From: Bacillus tianshenii
GTDB lineage: Bacteria > Bacillota > Bacilli > Bacillales > Bacillaceae_N
NCBI GenBank assembly: GCA_020524525.2
Contig: CP129018.1
Coordinates: 930,001-994,000 of the forward strand
DNA length: 64,000 nt
Reading direction: 5' to 3'
The position numbers and the translations under genes were made by a program. The first letter of the stretch is position 1. Every line of letters begins with the position of its first letter. The notes under the pieces are model-generated. The model saw nothing but the letters and a program-made list of their open reading frames with translations. It ran no database searches and was not told the DNA's origin. Positions 9,320-17,593 of the stretch are shown piece by piece.

Positions 9320-9643
9320 ATGGCAAATAACACTAACTCATCCCACAGTTTAGAGTTTCGTAAACAACGCAACAAAGAAGACATGAAGCAGCAGGTTGTC
9401 GTATTTGCAATGATGATTTTCTTCACAATCATTGCATTCGGTGCGGTAGCACTTGAGGTTATTACAGCACAATTTACAGCGCCATTCATCCTTGTATTGG
9501 CAATTGTGCAAGTATTATTCCAACTGTATTACTTCATGCATATGAGTCACAAAGGCCACGAAGCACCTGCCGTTTTCATTTTTACAGGTGTTATCGTAAC
9601 TGCCGTAACAATTGCAGCATTAATGACAGTCGTTTGGTGGTAA
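9320..9643 (+). CDS. ctaF: cytochrome caa3 oxidase subunit IV
   Basis: The 107-residue protein has three membrane helices and the subunit IV features QVLFQLYYFMHMSHKGHE. It is a small accessory subunit that helps assemble the oxidase. It begins three bases after ctaE and is the last gene before a strong terminator. Confidence 0.93.
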   Translation: MANNTNSSHSLEFRKQRNKEDMKQQVVVFAMMIFFTIIAFGAVALEVITAQFTAPFILVLAIVQVLFQLYYFMHMSHKGHEAPAVFIFTGVIVTAVTIAALMTVVWW

Positions 9644-9651
9644 AAAAGTCT

Positions 9652-9683
9652 AAAAAGCAGCTGAATTTTTCAGCTGCTTTTTG
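9652..9683 (+). terminator. terminator of the ctaBCDEF operon
   Basis: A 14-bp stem (AAAAAGCAGCTGAA with TTCAGCTGCTTTTT) is followed by more T-rich sequence, 8 bases after the ctaF stop. Confidence 0.85.
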
Positions 9684-9800
9684 CTTTTTAGTGAGTTAAA
9701 AAGGCTGTTTTCTTTGTTTCTAACGTGGCTATGATAATTGACAGAATGATGACAATTCGGCAAAATAGCGTGAAATCAACCTTCTGACGTGGTGGTGACA

Positions 9801-9866
9801 TTGCGTGTAATACGTGAATTAGTATATACTTCAAAATAGAGAGTTCATGCTAGGCTTGTGTGAACT
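9801..9866 (+). promoter_or_regulatory. candidate ctaG promoter and leader stem
   Basis: TTGCGT (9801-9806), 18 bases, TATACT (9825-9830) would start a transcript near 9837. The leader opens with a small stem, AGTTCA (9842-9847) with TGAACT (9861-9866), of the kind that can protect a 5' end. The start of ctaG follows 39 bases later. Confidence 0.4.
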
Positions 9867-9905
9867 TATTTCAAAAAACTCACGCCTAACGAAGAGGTGA
9901 AAAGC

Positions 9906-10820
9906 ATGTTAGAAAACATTCAGATTTTTGGTTTTCGGGCATTGTGGAGCCCGTATTATATGGTCTTCATTATCGCATTAGGAGCTTTATATCTAAGCCT
10001 TGTTCGCGGCCGGCTAATGAATAAATTTGAAAGTGCTGAGCCAGCTACGAAAAAGCAGATGTTTTACTTTTTATCTGCACTTGTTATTCTGTATGCTGTG
10101 AAAGGAAGCCCAGTCGATTTGCTAGGGCATTTGAATTTCAGCTTACATATGGTTCAAATGTCGCTTTTGTATTTAGCTGTTCCGCCATTAATGATTCTTG
10201 GCACACCAGAGTGGTTATTTAGAAAATTTGCAAATCTTAAGGTGATTCATCCAGTATACAAAGTATTTTCTAGACCGATTATTGCACTGTTTTTATTTAA
10301 TGGGCTATTTTCAATGTATCATTTTCCGGTAATTTTTGATGTGATCAAAACAGACCCGTTATTGCATGGTCTTGTGACATCAGTTATTTTCTTCTGTGCT
10401 TTCTTTATGTGGATTCCACTAATTGCACCGCTGCCTGAATATGACCGTCTTGGTGATTTGCAGAAAATGGGTTACCTGTTCTCAAATGGAGTTCTCTTAA
10501 CGCCAGCTTGTGCGCTAATCATTTTCGCAAATAATCCATTGTATGCCACATATTCTGACCCAGCCGCATGGGCTGAAGCATTAGCGCTTTGCGTACCAGC
10601 TTCCTTGCTGACAAACATTGATGTTTCAAACTTATCGTTGTTCTCGTTCACAACAATTTTGAAAGACCAACAGCTTGGCGGCGTCATTATGAAGATTGTT
10701 CAAGAAATTATTTATGGCATGACGCTTGGATATGTCTTTACAAGATGGGTTAAGAATGAGCAAAAACGTGGAGATGAAGAAGTAGCAAAATATATGTCAC
10801 CACAGCCAAGTGATTCATAA
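9906..10820 (+). CDS. ctaG: cytochrome c oxidase assembly factor CtaG (caa3 family)
   Basis: The 304-residue integral membrane protein of the caa3_CtaG family is needed for active caa3 oxidase in B. subtilis. It has about seven hydrophobic helices and family-typical stretches SPYYMVFI, HLNFSLHMVQMSLLYL and PPLMILGTPEWL. The histidines in HLNFSLHM are plausible copper ligands, but that is inference. GAGGTG lies 6 bases before the ATG at 9906; a GTG at 9897 is in frame but overlaps the RBS. A strong terminator separates it from ctaF, so it probably has its own promoter. Confidence 0.93.
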   Translation: MLENIQIFGFRALWSPYYMVFIIALGALYLSLVRGRLMNKFESAEPATKKQMFYFLSALVILYAVKGSPVDLLGHLNFSLHMVQMSLLYLAVPPLMILGTPEWLFRKFANLKVIHPVYKVFSRPIIALFLFNGLFSMYHFPVIFDVIKTDPLLHGLVTSVIFFCAFFMWIPLIAPLPEYDRLGDLQKMGYLFSNGVLLTPACALIIFANNPLYATYSDPAAWAEALALCVPASLLTNIDVSNLSLFSFTTILKDQQLGGVIMKIVQEIIYGMTLGYVFTRWVKNEQKRGDEEVAKYMSPQPSDS

Positions 10821-10825
10821 CGAGG

Positions 10826-10855
10826 AAACCGCTCATAAATAGAGCGGTTTTTTTA
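10826..10855 (+). terminator. terminator of ctaG
   Basis: A 9-bp stem (AAACCGCTC / GAGCGGTTT) is followed by seven or more T residues, just after the ctaG stop. Confidence 0.85.
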
Positions 10856-10862
10856 TGTAATA

Positions 10863-10896
10863 AAAAAGAAGCATCCGTGTTGGAATGCTTCTTTTT
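10863..10896 (-). terminator. terminator of the AI-2E family gene
   Basis: AAAAAGAAGCATCC pairs with ATGCTTCTTTTT around a short loop. It overlaps the stop codon of the minus-strand gene. Confidence 0.8.
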
Positions 10897-11953
10897 AGAT
10901 CTTGAAATTCATTTTAATAATGCCGGCTTCTCTTGCTGAGTTAAAGGCAATTAGAACAACTGGACCGATAAAGAAGCCGAGTACGCCAAATACTTTTAAG
11001 CCAAGGTACATCGCAATTAAGGTCGAGAGCGGGGACAGACCGATGTGCTGACCCATTACTTTCGGTTCCACTGTACGGCGAATGATGAGAAGGATAGCGG
11101 CTAGAATCGCTAATTTTGTGCCAACGACGACATCGCCTGTTAGAAACTGAAACAATGACCACGGCAGTAAGATGACAATTGAGCCGATAATCGGGATAAA
11201 ATCAATTGCCCAAATAATAAGCGACATTACTAGCGCTACGCTTGGTGCAATCATCATCAGTCCGATTAATGAAACAAAAAAGATAATCAAGCTGACAAGA
11301 AACTGTGCTTTGAAAAAACCTGCAACAACATATGTTAAACGTGATGTCATGAAATTCACTTTATCAGCTGTTTCATCTGTCAAAAATGAATAGAAATGGT
11401 CCCTTACATTCGGAAGCCCCATCATAAATAAAAAGAGGGCAATTAAGTAGACAATAAAGCTGACAAGATAATTAGGAATATTTGTTAAAACATTTGTAAT
11501 GTTTTCGAGTTTTATGTTATTGCTTAAATCAGCTTTTAAGCCGTTTAAAAAGTCTGTCACTTGGTTGCTGATCTCATCGACAAGTTCTTCAGGCAAATCC
11601 TCAGAGGCCCTCACAAAGTCCGATTCGACTTCTGTCAGCAGTGCACCGATTTCATTTATGTATTCGGGCGCATTTTCACTAATATTGACAACTTCAGTGA
11701 CAACTTTCGTTACGATAAAATAGCTGCTTAAGCCGAGAAAGCATAGAAAAAGCATAAATACAATAAAGACAGATAAATTCCGTTTTAAGTTCATCCTGTT
11801 CATAAACATTCTTACAAGCGGTTCGAGTGCCAGTGCAGAAAAGAATGCAATGATAAGTGGCAAGGCATTTGGCAAGAGCCATAAGCTTATGAGCAGTATG
11901 ATTGCAATGATAAGTATTGTAATCAGTAGTCGGCGTGTAAACAATTTAGACAA
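10895..11953 (-). CDS. AI-2E family (YtvI/YueF-like) membrane protein
   Basis: The 352-residue protein has the AI-2E transporter family layout. A pair of N-terminal helices is followed by a long charged extracytoplasmic segment (about residues 85-155), then more helices with the family motifs IWAIDFIPIIGSI and EPKVMGQHIGLSPL. Family members include sporulation protein YtvI and sodium-proton antiporter-like proteins, so the substrate cannot be named. The start is TTG at 11953 with GAGGAG seven bases upstream. The gene is not present between ctaG and ylbB in B. subtilis, and points opposite to its neighbours. Confidence 0.85.
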   Translation of the reverse strand: MSKLFTRRLLITILIIAIILLISLWLLPNALPLIIAFFSALALEPLVRMFMNRMNLKRNLSVFIVFMLFLCFLGLSSYFIVTKVVTEVVNISENAPEYINEIGALLTEVESDFVRASEDLPEELVDEISNQVTDFLNGLKADLSNNIKLENITNVLTNIPNYLVSFIVYLIALFLFMMGLPNVRDHFYSFLTDETADKVNFMTSRLTYVVAGFFKAQFLVSLIIFFVSLIGLMMIAPSVALVMSLIIWAIDFIPIIGSIVILLPWSLFQFLTGDVVVGTKLAILAAILLIIRRTVEPKVMGQHIGLSPLSTLIAMYLGLKVFGVLGFFIGPVVLIAFNSAREAGIIKMNFKI

Positions 11954-12143
11954 CGTAGTGCTCCTCTCTCTTTCTAACTTTCAGGGGACGTTTCTATTAT
12001 TGATTATAGTATGTCTATCAATCGTTGAACAGTGAGAACGGTCATTTCTTTGTGCAAAATTGTGTCAGAAACAATACTGTTGTAAAGAATCACCATCTTA
12101 TCATAAACTAAGAGTAGAAGGTGAGATAGAGGAGGCGAAAGAA

Positions 12144-12494
12144 ATGGTTTCGAAGTGGCTTGAGCGAGGAGAGTTAACAATTTCTGATGAAGTAATAGCT
12201 GTCATCGCTGCATTGACAGCTCAAGAAATTGATGGAGTAGCAAGCTTTGTTTCTGATATCCGTGACGATTTCTCGCGTGTTGTTAACAAACGAGGCGGCA
12301 AGCGAGGCGTGTTCGTCGAAACAAATGAGGAAAATGAGACGGTGCTTACGATGAAAGTGGCAGTCGACTATGGCGTGAAAATCGCAGAGGTATGCCATAA
12401 TGTGCAGCGTGCTGTGAAGGAAGAGGTTGAAATGATGACAGGGATTTCTGTAAAAGAAGTTAATGTCTCAGTCGTGCAGGTGAAATTTGAATAA
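12144..12494 (+). CDS. Asp23/Gls24 family protein
   Basis: This small 116-residue protein has the Asp23 pattern: LTISDEVIAVIAALTAQEIDGV, then VAVDYGVKIAEVCHNVQRAVKEEVE, then VKEVNVSVVQVKF. Members are linked to envelope stress or to membrane-associated assemblies, and the exact role here is unknown. I placed the start at the ATG of MVSKWLERGELT because GGAGGCG lies upstream; a longer frame from 12060 has no RBS and a Cys-rich, non-homologous N-terminus. Confidence 0.82.
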   Translation: MVSKWLERGELTISDEVIAVIAALTAQEIDGVASFVSDIRDDFSRVVNKRGGKRGVFVETNEENETVLTMKVAVDYGVKIAEVCHNVQRAVKEEVEMMTGISVKEVNVSVVQVKFE

Positions 12495-12528
12495 GCAAGG
12501 ATAAAGCTTTCAGAAGTATTTCTTCATA

Positions 12529-12561
12529 AAAAATGCTCAGCGTACATCGCTGAGCATTTTT
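12529..12561. terminator. bidirectional terminator between Asp23-like and YugN-like genes
   Basis: A 14-bp stem, AAAAATGCTCAGCG with CGCTGAGCATTTTT, closes a 5-base loop between convergent genes. Confidence 0.88.
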
Positions 12562-12569
12562 GTATGTAA

Positions 12570-12935
12570 TTATTTTACAAGAGCCTCAATGTCTGAAGCT
12601 ACTGTATTAAGGATTTTTTCTGATTTTGTGATGATGTTTTTCGGGAAGTCTTCACCTTCACCATATTCAACACCATGCGGGTAGTAGTGCTTACCAAGAA
12701 GCGGCGTCATAAGCTGCACTTGTCCATGCCCTGAATCAATGTTGCCTTCTACTGCATAACCGAGTACACGAAGATAGAACACTTCGCCAGTATCAAGGTT
12801 TTCAAATTTGCGGTCGTATGAAACACGTTCATAATCCCACGTATCGCCTAGTACAAGGCCGTTCTTCTTCATGACTTCATTCAAAATTTTCAGTTCAACT
12901 ACTTTGCTTTCTAGAGCTGCAATTTCAAGCTTCAT
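12570..12935 (-). CDS. YugN-like family protein
   Basis: This soluble 121-residue protein matches the YugN-like family by its N-terminus (ALESKVVELKILNEVMKKNGLVLG), the WDYERVSYDRKFE stretch and GHGQVQLMTPLLGKHYYPHGVEYGE. The function of the family is unknown. By position and orientation it may be the counterpart of B. subtilis ylbA. The RBS AGGAGGGAAAAGGG lies just before the ATG. The 277 bases upstream hold no gene. Confidence 0.8.
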   Translation of the reverse strand: MKLEIAALESKVVELKILNEVMKKNGLVLGDTWDYERVSYDRKFENLDTGEVFYLRVLGYAVEGNIDSGHGQVQLMTPLLGKHYYPHGVEYGEGEDFPKNIITKSEKILNTVASDIEALVK

Positions 12936-13212
12936 ATTCCCTTTTCCCTCCTATAATAAATCCAGCTGCATCATACAATTTCACAGCATGTTTGCCTATG
13001 TTTGTACAAGCGGTGCATAACACTGACACAAATGTCCAATATAGATAATCATAGTATGTACACGCCAGAGTTGCAACCAAATAACTGAAAAACCATTCTT
13101 ATTGTAGCAGGTTATTGTCTTTTCGGGAATAAATTTTAATCTTTATGAGAGATATTTTGAAAATTGGTCACAATAAGGGGAGAACAACACCTATTAAAAG
13201 GAGGAACTCGTC

Positions 13213-13875
13213 ATGAAGAAATGGTTGTTCTTAATTGCAAGCGCAGTGTTATCCTTAATGGTATTTGCAGGAGGAGCACATGCACAGAACACAGTTACCC
13301 ATATTGTAAAACCAGGTGAAACACTTTGGATTATCTCACAGAAGTATAAGGAAAATCTTTGGGATGTCATTCGAGCAAACCCACAGCTTGAAAATCCAAA
13401 CTTAATTTACCCGTATCAAAAAATTAAGATTCCGCATGAGCCTTCCGCTACTCGTCAACGTCAACCGAACATGCAGAACATGCAAGGTATGCAGAATGTA
13501 GAGAAGCAGGTTGTTCAACTTACAAACCAAGAGCGTGCAAAGCAAGGTCTTAAGCCATTACAGGCAGATGCAAGCTTAGCAAAAGTAGCACGTACGAAGT
13601 CAGCTGATATGCGTGATAAAGGGTATTTTAGTCATAATTCACCGACATATGGTTCGCCATTTAATATGATGAAACAATTTGGTATTCAATACACAGCTGC
13701 AGCTGAGAACATTGCAGCAGGTCAGCCATCGCCAGAAGCTGTTGTAAAAGCATGGATGGATTCTCCGGGCCACCGCAGAAACATTTTAAATCCAGATATG
13801 ACACATATCGGTGTTGGTTATGCTGAAGGTGGAAGCTACGGTAAGTACTGGACGCAAATGTTCATTCGTAAATAA
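13213..13875 (+). CDS. secreted LysM + CAP (SCP/YkwD-like) protein
   Basis: The 220-residue exported protein has a signal peptide (residues 1-24, AHA-Q cleavage likely) and a LysM peptidoglycan-binding domain (about 28-75, HIVKPGETLWIISQKY). A short Gln/Asn/Met-rich linker leads to a CAP domain (about 98-220) with GYFSHNSPTYGSPFNM, AAENIAAG and GHRRNILNPDMTHIGVGYA. The architecture is like YkwD and the SafA-type spore proteins of bacilli. It is probably wall- or spore-coat-associated. A strong RBS AAAGGAGG precedes the ATG. A second CAP protein, ylbC, lies 560 bases downstream. Confidence 0.9.
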   Translation: MKKWLFLIASAVLSLMVFAGGAHAQNTVTHIVKPGETLWIISQKYKENLWDVIRANPQLENPNLIYPYQKIKIPHEPSATRQRQPNMQNMQGMQNVEKQVVQLTNQERAKQGLKPLQADASLAKVARTKSADMRDKGYFSHNSPTYGSPFNMMKQFGIQYTAAAENIAAGQPSPEAVVKAWMDSPGHRRNILNPDMTHIGVGYAEGGSYGKYWTQMFIRK

Positions 13876-13894
13876 GCTGTGAAGGTGATTGAAT

Positions 13895-14323
13895 ATGAAA
13901 CGTGTAAAAGACGTGATGTCAACGGATATTGCAGCCCTTACTCCACAGGATAATGTGTTTGAAGCGGCTGTTATTATGAAAGAACGCAATGTTGGCGTCG
14001 TACCGGTATGTGAAGGTGATACGTTGCTTGGCGTTGTCACAGACCGCGACCTTGTCATTCGTGGCCTTGCAGAGAAGCGCCCAGGCTCATTCGCGATTAC
14101 GAATGTGATGAGTAAGGACGTTGAGAGTGTGAATTCTGATATAGATGTACAGCAAGCAGCTGAACTAATGTCAGACAAGCAAATTCGTCGTCTTCCTGTT
14201 ATCGACAATAATCGTCTCGTTGGGATGTTATCTCTTGGTGACATTGCACTAGAAGAACAATCAAATGAAGCGGCAGAGCATGCATTAAGTGAAATCTCTG
14301 AACCGCCGCATCTTACACATTAA
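13895..14323 (+). CDS. ylbB: CBS-domain protein YlbB
   Basis: The 142-residue protein is two CBS repeats (about residues 1-60 and 70-130), with VKDVMSTDIAALTPQDNVFEAA and VMSKDVESVNSDIDVQQAAELM, and the repeated end pattern GVVTDRDLVIRG / GMLSLGDIAL. CBS pairs bind adenine nucleotides and act as energy or redox sensors; no target is known. The ATG at 13895 follows GAAGGTGATT. It is 19 bases after the LysM-CAP gene and likely co-transcribed with it. Confidence 0.88.
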   Translation: MKRVKDVMSTDIAALTPQDNVFEAAVIMKERNVGVVPVCEGDTLLGVVTDRDLVIRGLAEKRPGSFAITNVMSKDVESVNSDIDVQQAAELMSDKQIRRLPVIDNNRLVGMLSLGDIALEEQSNEAAEHALSEISEPPHLTH

Positions 14324-14329
14324 GTGAAA

Positions 14330-14357
14330 GCGCCTGAGCGATCAGGCGTTTTTGCTT
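14330..14357 (+). terminator. terminator after ylbB
   Basis: CGCCTGA-gcga-TCAGGCG is followed by a short T-run. Confidence 0.7.
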
Positions 14358-14437
14358 TCATATGAACTCTATCAGCATAATTTCATTGCAAGAAGAATAC
14401 GTTCATAACATGTAGTTAAGAGAAAAGGAGCGGTTAG

Positions 14438-15487
14438 ATGAGCGGCAGAACAAAAGGGGTCTTTTGGTTTGTTATCTTTGGCTTTATTGTTTATTACGCA
14501 TTTTCGCTCGGAAGCTTTTCACAAACAAAGGACAAGCCGATTACCGAAAAGCAAGATAATCAACAAATAGAACCTGTCATAAAAAAGAAAAATGTAATGG
14601 ACAAACCATTACATGCCTATATCGGAAAAGATGCAAAGGAAATCAAAGAGACATTTGGCACTCCTACACGTGAAGATTTGTCTGCATATGATTATACGTG
14701 GTGGGTGTATGAGGATAACGTGAATCATGATATTCAGATTGGTATTTTAAATGATAAAGTCGTCACGATCTTTGCACTTGGTAAACAGCTACATACATAT
14801 CCATTTGAAATTGGACAACCTTTCGATAAACAAGTAAAGGGTATTGAAAGGAAGAAAACACAGGATATACAAACGGAAAGTATGGAAGTAGAAATGACGT
14901 TAACGGACGAAGAATACATGAATAAGCCGCTTATTCATCTTGGCAACGCATGGGCTCAGCTTTATCGGGATCACTATACGGACGAACTTGTCGCAGTCCG
15001 CTATTCGGATAGTGAGACATTAATTAAACAGCGGGCCTATAACTTTGTGTATCGTGGGGAAATTGAAAAGCCGGCTGCACTTTCAAATGAACAGTTGAAA
15101 GAAATCGAACAAAGTAATCAAAAGCAAATTTTCCATATAACAAATCATTTGCGAAAACGCTACGGTGTTTCACCACTAGCATGGCATGAAGAGGCAGCCC
15201 AGACAGCCTACACGCACAGTGAAGATATGGCGACGCATGATTACTTTTCACATACGTCTCCAACCTCAGGCACCCTAGCAGAGCGTTTGACTGCCCGTAA
15301 TATCGTCTATCAAAGTGCGGGAGAAAATATTGCTGCGAAATATATGGATGGGCCGGCTGTTGTGATCGGCTGGCTAAATAGTGAAAGTCATCGTCAAAGC
15401 TTGCTGTATCCTGATTTTACACACTTAGGAGTAGGTGTTTATCAAGAATACTATACGCAAAACTTTATTCAGAATATATTACACTAA
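14438..15487 (+). CDS. ylbC: membrane-anchored CAP-domain protein YlbC
   Basis: The 349-residue protein has one N-terminal membrane helix (residues 7-27) and a CAP-associated domain (about 55-195, beginning PLHAYIGKDAKEIKETFG). The CAP domain follows (about 230-349) with DYFSHTSPTSGTLAERL, AGENIAAKY, SHRQSLLYPDFTHLGVGV. The length matches B. subtilis YlbC. Its role is unknown; the topology puts the CAP domain outside the cell. AAAGGAG precedes the ATG. The 3' end overlaps the convergent small gene at 15479 by 9 bases. Confidence 0.9.
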   Translation: MSGRTKGVFWFVIFGFIVYYAFSLGSFSQTKDKPITEKQDNQQIEPVIKKKNVMDKPLHAYIGKDAKEIKETFGTPTREDLSAYDYTWWVYEDNVNHDIQIGILNDKVVTIFALGKQLHTYPFEIGQPFDKQVKGIERKKTQDIQTESMEVEMTLTDEEYMNKPLIHLGNAWAQLYRDHYTDELVAVRYSDSETLIKQRAYNFVYRGEIEKPAALSNEQLKEIEQSNQKQIFHITNHLRKRYGVSPLAWHEEAAQTAYTHSEDMATHDYFSHTSPTSGTLAERLTARNIVYQSAGENIAAKYMDGPAVVIGWLNSESHRQSLLYPDFTHLGVGVYQEYYTQNFIQNILH

Positions 15488-15838
15488 CTGTTCAAAACGG
15501 TTAATCCGAAAATACTTATTATCCCACTGTCCGTAAGCAATAATCTCCTGACCAATCTCAAGAGTAGGCGAAGTGAACGGCTCTGTTATTGGTTTTTCAA
15601 TAATTGCTGTATGCTTTCGTTCTTCTTCTTGGATAACTACTTCTAAAGTGAAAATGCGCTTTTGTTGATAGAAAATGCGTTTTGAAGTATTTAACCGAAC
15701 AACTCGCCCTCTAATCGAGGCATGCTCTTCAACAATACCAGATGTAAGCCATGCTTCATGATGCTTTCGGTGTTCACGACGGGTGAGCATCAGAAAATAA
15801 AGAAAGATAATCGGTATGACAATGGCTGCAATTAACAT
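15479..15838 (-). CDS. uncharacterised membrane-anchored protein
   Basis: I do not recognise this 119-residue protein. It starts with one hydrophobic helix (IAAIVIPIIFLYFLML), then a basic patch (TRREHRKHHE). A soluble all-beta-looking domain then reads IRGRVVRLNTSKR and EIGQEIIAYGQWDNKYFRINRF, which resembles small OB-like or NfeD-like domains only in general pattern. The start at 15838 is supported by GGGAGGG upstream; the longer frame adds 24 residues that lack an RBS. It runs against ylbC and diverges from ylbD. Confidence 0.7.
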   Translation of the reverse strand: MLIAAIVIPIIFLYFLMLTRREHRKHHEAWLTSGIVEEHASIRGRVVRLNTSKRIFYQQKRIFTLEVVIQEEERKHTAIIEKPITEPFTSPTLEIGQEIIAYGQWDNKYFRINRFEQLV

Positions 15839-15969
15839 GTAATCCCTCCCTTTACTTGGAATGTCTCCATTTATTTTAGCAAAATGAAAAAATGGGCGCA
15901 CCAATCCCACCTTACTGGACTACATTATTAATGGGCATACGTGGAAAAAATAAAGGTGAGGTGAGCGAA

Positions 15970-16392
15970 ATGGCAAAGGATAAAAAACAGTTGGAGTCAT
16001 TCCGCCAATTTGTAAATGAACATCCGAAGCTCGTTCAAGAGGTGCGAACGGATAAACGTTCATGGCAGCAGGTATACGAAGACTGGCGAGTACTGGGTGA
16101 AGAGGACGAACAGTGGCAAGCCTATAAGGAAGAAAACGCAACGGCTGAGGAGAACGCGAATAACGAAAAAAAGAACAATCAAAAGGGAAATGAAACAGAA
16201 GGTCTTGGCCAAATCTTTTCGATGTTAAAAAATATCGACATGAACGCGATGCAAGGTCACATTGCGAATATGAGCGGAGCAATCGGGAACATCCAGCAGC
16301 TTCTTGAACAATTTCAATCAACAAAGCAACCGAAAAAACCGACGACACCACCACCGCAAAATCGGTCCCCGTTCTTTTTCAGACAAGATTAA
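15970..16392 (+). CDS. ylbD: putative spore coat protein YlbD
   Basis: The 140-residue soluble protein is the YlbD type: LESFRQFVNEHPKLVQEVRTDK at the N-terminus, a charged Lys/Glu/Asn linker (about 50-75), a helical segment GLGQIFSMLKNIDMNAMQGHIANM and a Pro-rich tail. The B. subtilis homologue is a putative coat protein. GAGGTGAGC lies before the ATG at 15970. It is followed by ylbE after 13 bases and the two likely form an operon. Confidence 0.88.
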   Translation: MAKDKKQLESFRQFVNEHPKLVQEVRTDKRSWQQVYEDWRVLGEEDEQWQAYKEENATAEENANNEKKNNQKGNETEGLGQIFSMLKNIDMNAMQGHIANMSGAIGNIQQLLEQFQSTKQPKKPTTPPPQNRSPFFFRQD

Positions 16393-16405
16393 GGGGTGAT
16401 AATGG

Positions 16406-16639
16406 ATGCGTCTTGAAACCCAGTACTTACTCAATAACAGACCTGATTTGAAAACATTTGTACGCGAGAATCCTTATTGGTATCGTCTTCTTTCACGCGA
16501 CCCGAATGCGGTCACTGAAATTGAACAGCACGCAAAATATTTTTATGGCAAAACATTGCCACAGCAAATGCAAAAGATGCGACAGCAGTTACAAATGGTT
16601 TCGATGATGATGGCGATGATGCAAGCGATGAAAGAATAG
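16406..16639 (+). CDS. ylbE: YlbE-like protein
   Basis: The 77-residue protein has the YlbE family pattern LNNRPDLKTFVRENPYWYRLLSRDP and ends in a Met-rich helix (MVSMMMAMMQAMKE). Its function is unknown. It follows ylbD by 13 bases with GGGGTGATAATGG as RBS region. Confidence 0.88.
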   Translation: MRLETQYLLNNRPDLKTFVRENPYWYRLLSRDPNAVTEIEQHAKYFYGKTLPQQMQKMRQQLQMVSMMMAMMQAMKE

Positions 16640-16664
16640 TGCTGATTTTGGATTGATGGATTAA

Positions 16665-16719
16665 ATTCTCCCCTGTACGCAAACACTAAGCATATAAGTG
16701 AACATGCAAAGGGGAGAAT
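16665..16719 (+). promoter_or_regulatory. inverted repeat that covers the RBS of the next gene
   Basis: ATTCTCCCCT (16665-16674) is the exact reverse complement of AGGGGAGAAT (16710-16719), with 35 bases between. The right arm contains the Shine-Dalgarno of the GTG-started gene at 16723. Folded in RNA, the stem would hide the ribosome binding site; as DNA it could be an operator. Confidence 0.55.
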
Positions 16720-16722
16720 ATC

Positions 16723-17130
16723 GTGAAAGAAAGAATCGGGTTCATAACGGCCGTTGTCAGTATCATTTTTCTAACAGCATTCAGTCATCCGAATGGATGG
16801 ACACAAGATGAAATGCGTCAGCAAGCAATACAAGCAGAAATGCAGGAAAAGAACGAGGTCCTTCAAGTAAAGCATCATGTCAAAAATAATAATGTATACG
16901 TCGAATGCTACATTCCAGACTTTCACTTTATCGACCGAAATAAAAGTGCTACCAAAAATAACGAAGGCTACATTCATTTATATTTAAACGGGCAAAAAGT
17001 GGATGACATCTACACAGCTGCCTTCGTCGTCCGCGGCCTACCAAAAGGCACACACGAACTAAAAGTCATTCTCATGAAAAACGAAAACCAATCCTACAAC
17101 ATCCAACAAACAATTGAAGTTAATATATAG
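16723..17130 (+). CDS. uncharacterised secreted small protein
   Basis: I do not recognise this 135-residue protein. It begins with a signal-peptide-like segment (MKERIGFITAVVSIIFLTAFS), then a charged helix and a beta-rich domain (VYVECYIPDFHFIDRN ... GYIHLYLNGQKVDDIYTAAFVVRGLPKGTHELKVILM). The last part looks like an immunoglobulin-like or filamin-like fold. The start is GTG at 16723, with AAGGGGAG six bases upstream inside an inverted repeat. The TAG stop is immediately joined to the first unit of the repeat array; the G of TAG is the first base of the unit. Confidence 0.75.
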   Translation: MKERIGFITAVVSIIFLTAFSHPNGWTQDEMRQQAIQAEMQEKNEVLQVKHHVKNNNVYVECYIPDFHFIDRNKSATKNNEGYIHLYLNGQKVDDIYTAAFVVRGLPKGTHELKVILMKNENQSYNIQQTIEVNI

Positions 17131-17535
17131 AAAAGCGGAGGCGGGCCGCTTAGAAATATTGTTTGCTAGAGCCTTCATGCATAGAGGCGCTTTTTGCCTC
17201 GGAGCAGGAAGGTGAAGCAACACAAATTTCTGCCCGCCGCAGCTGGACAAAAGAAAAGCGGAGAAAGGCGTTTAGGCTGTCCGATTGCTGGAAGCTTCAC
17301 GCATAGAGGCGCCCTTTGCCTCGGAGCGGGAAGGTGAAGCAACTCGCGCAGCCTGCCTTTCGCAGCTGGACACCTCGAAAAGCGGAGGCGCTTTGCTCAG
17401 GGGCGACAAGCATAAGACAGAATGTGGAGGGGACGGTTTTTTATCCCCGCAACAGGCTGACTTATGACTCGAGCCCCTAGCCGCCGCAGCTGGACAAAAG
17501 AAAAGCGGAGGCGGCTTGCCCCAGGGGCGACAAGT
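17130..17535 (+). repeat. tandem array of three and a third 123-bp repeat units
   Basis: Units run 17130-17252, 17253-17376 and 17377-17499, with a truncated copy from 17500 to about 17535. Each starts GAAAAGCGGAG and ends ...CGCAGCTGGACA plus 4-5 bases. The unit interiors differ. Units 1 and 2 share a segment with GCATAGAGGCGC, TTTGCCTCGGAGC and GGAAGGTGAAGCAAC; unit 3 has CAGGGGCGACAAGCATAAG instead. The array fills the 460-bp gap between two convergent genes, and the short frames crossing it look non-coding. Confidence 0.85.
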
Positions 17536-17559
17536 AACTCCAAAAAGTCCATCCGATCA

Positions 17560-17592
17560 AAGAAACTGCGCTGATAACAGGCGCAGTTTCTT
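17560..17592 (-). terminator. terminator of the ATP-grasp gene
   Basis: A 12-bp stem, AAGAAACTGCGC with GCGCAGTTTCTT, closes a 9-base loop immediately downstream of the minus-strand stop codon. Confidence 0.8.
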
Positions 17593-17593
17593 G

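Noticed and set aside
17130-17535. CRISPR-like array (regular repeats)
   Set aside because: Units are about 123 bp, abut each other without unique spacers of fixed length, and have differing interiors. No cas genes are nearby.
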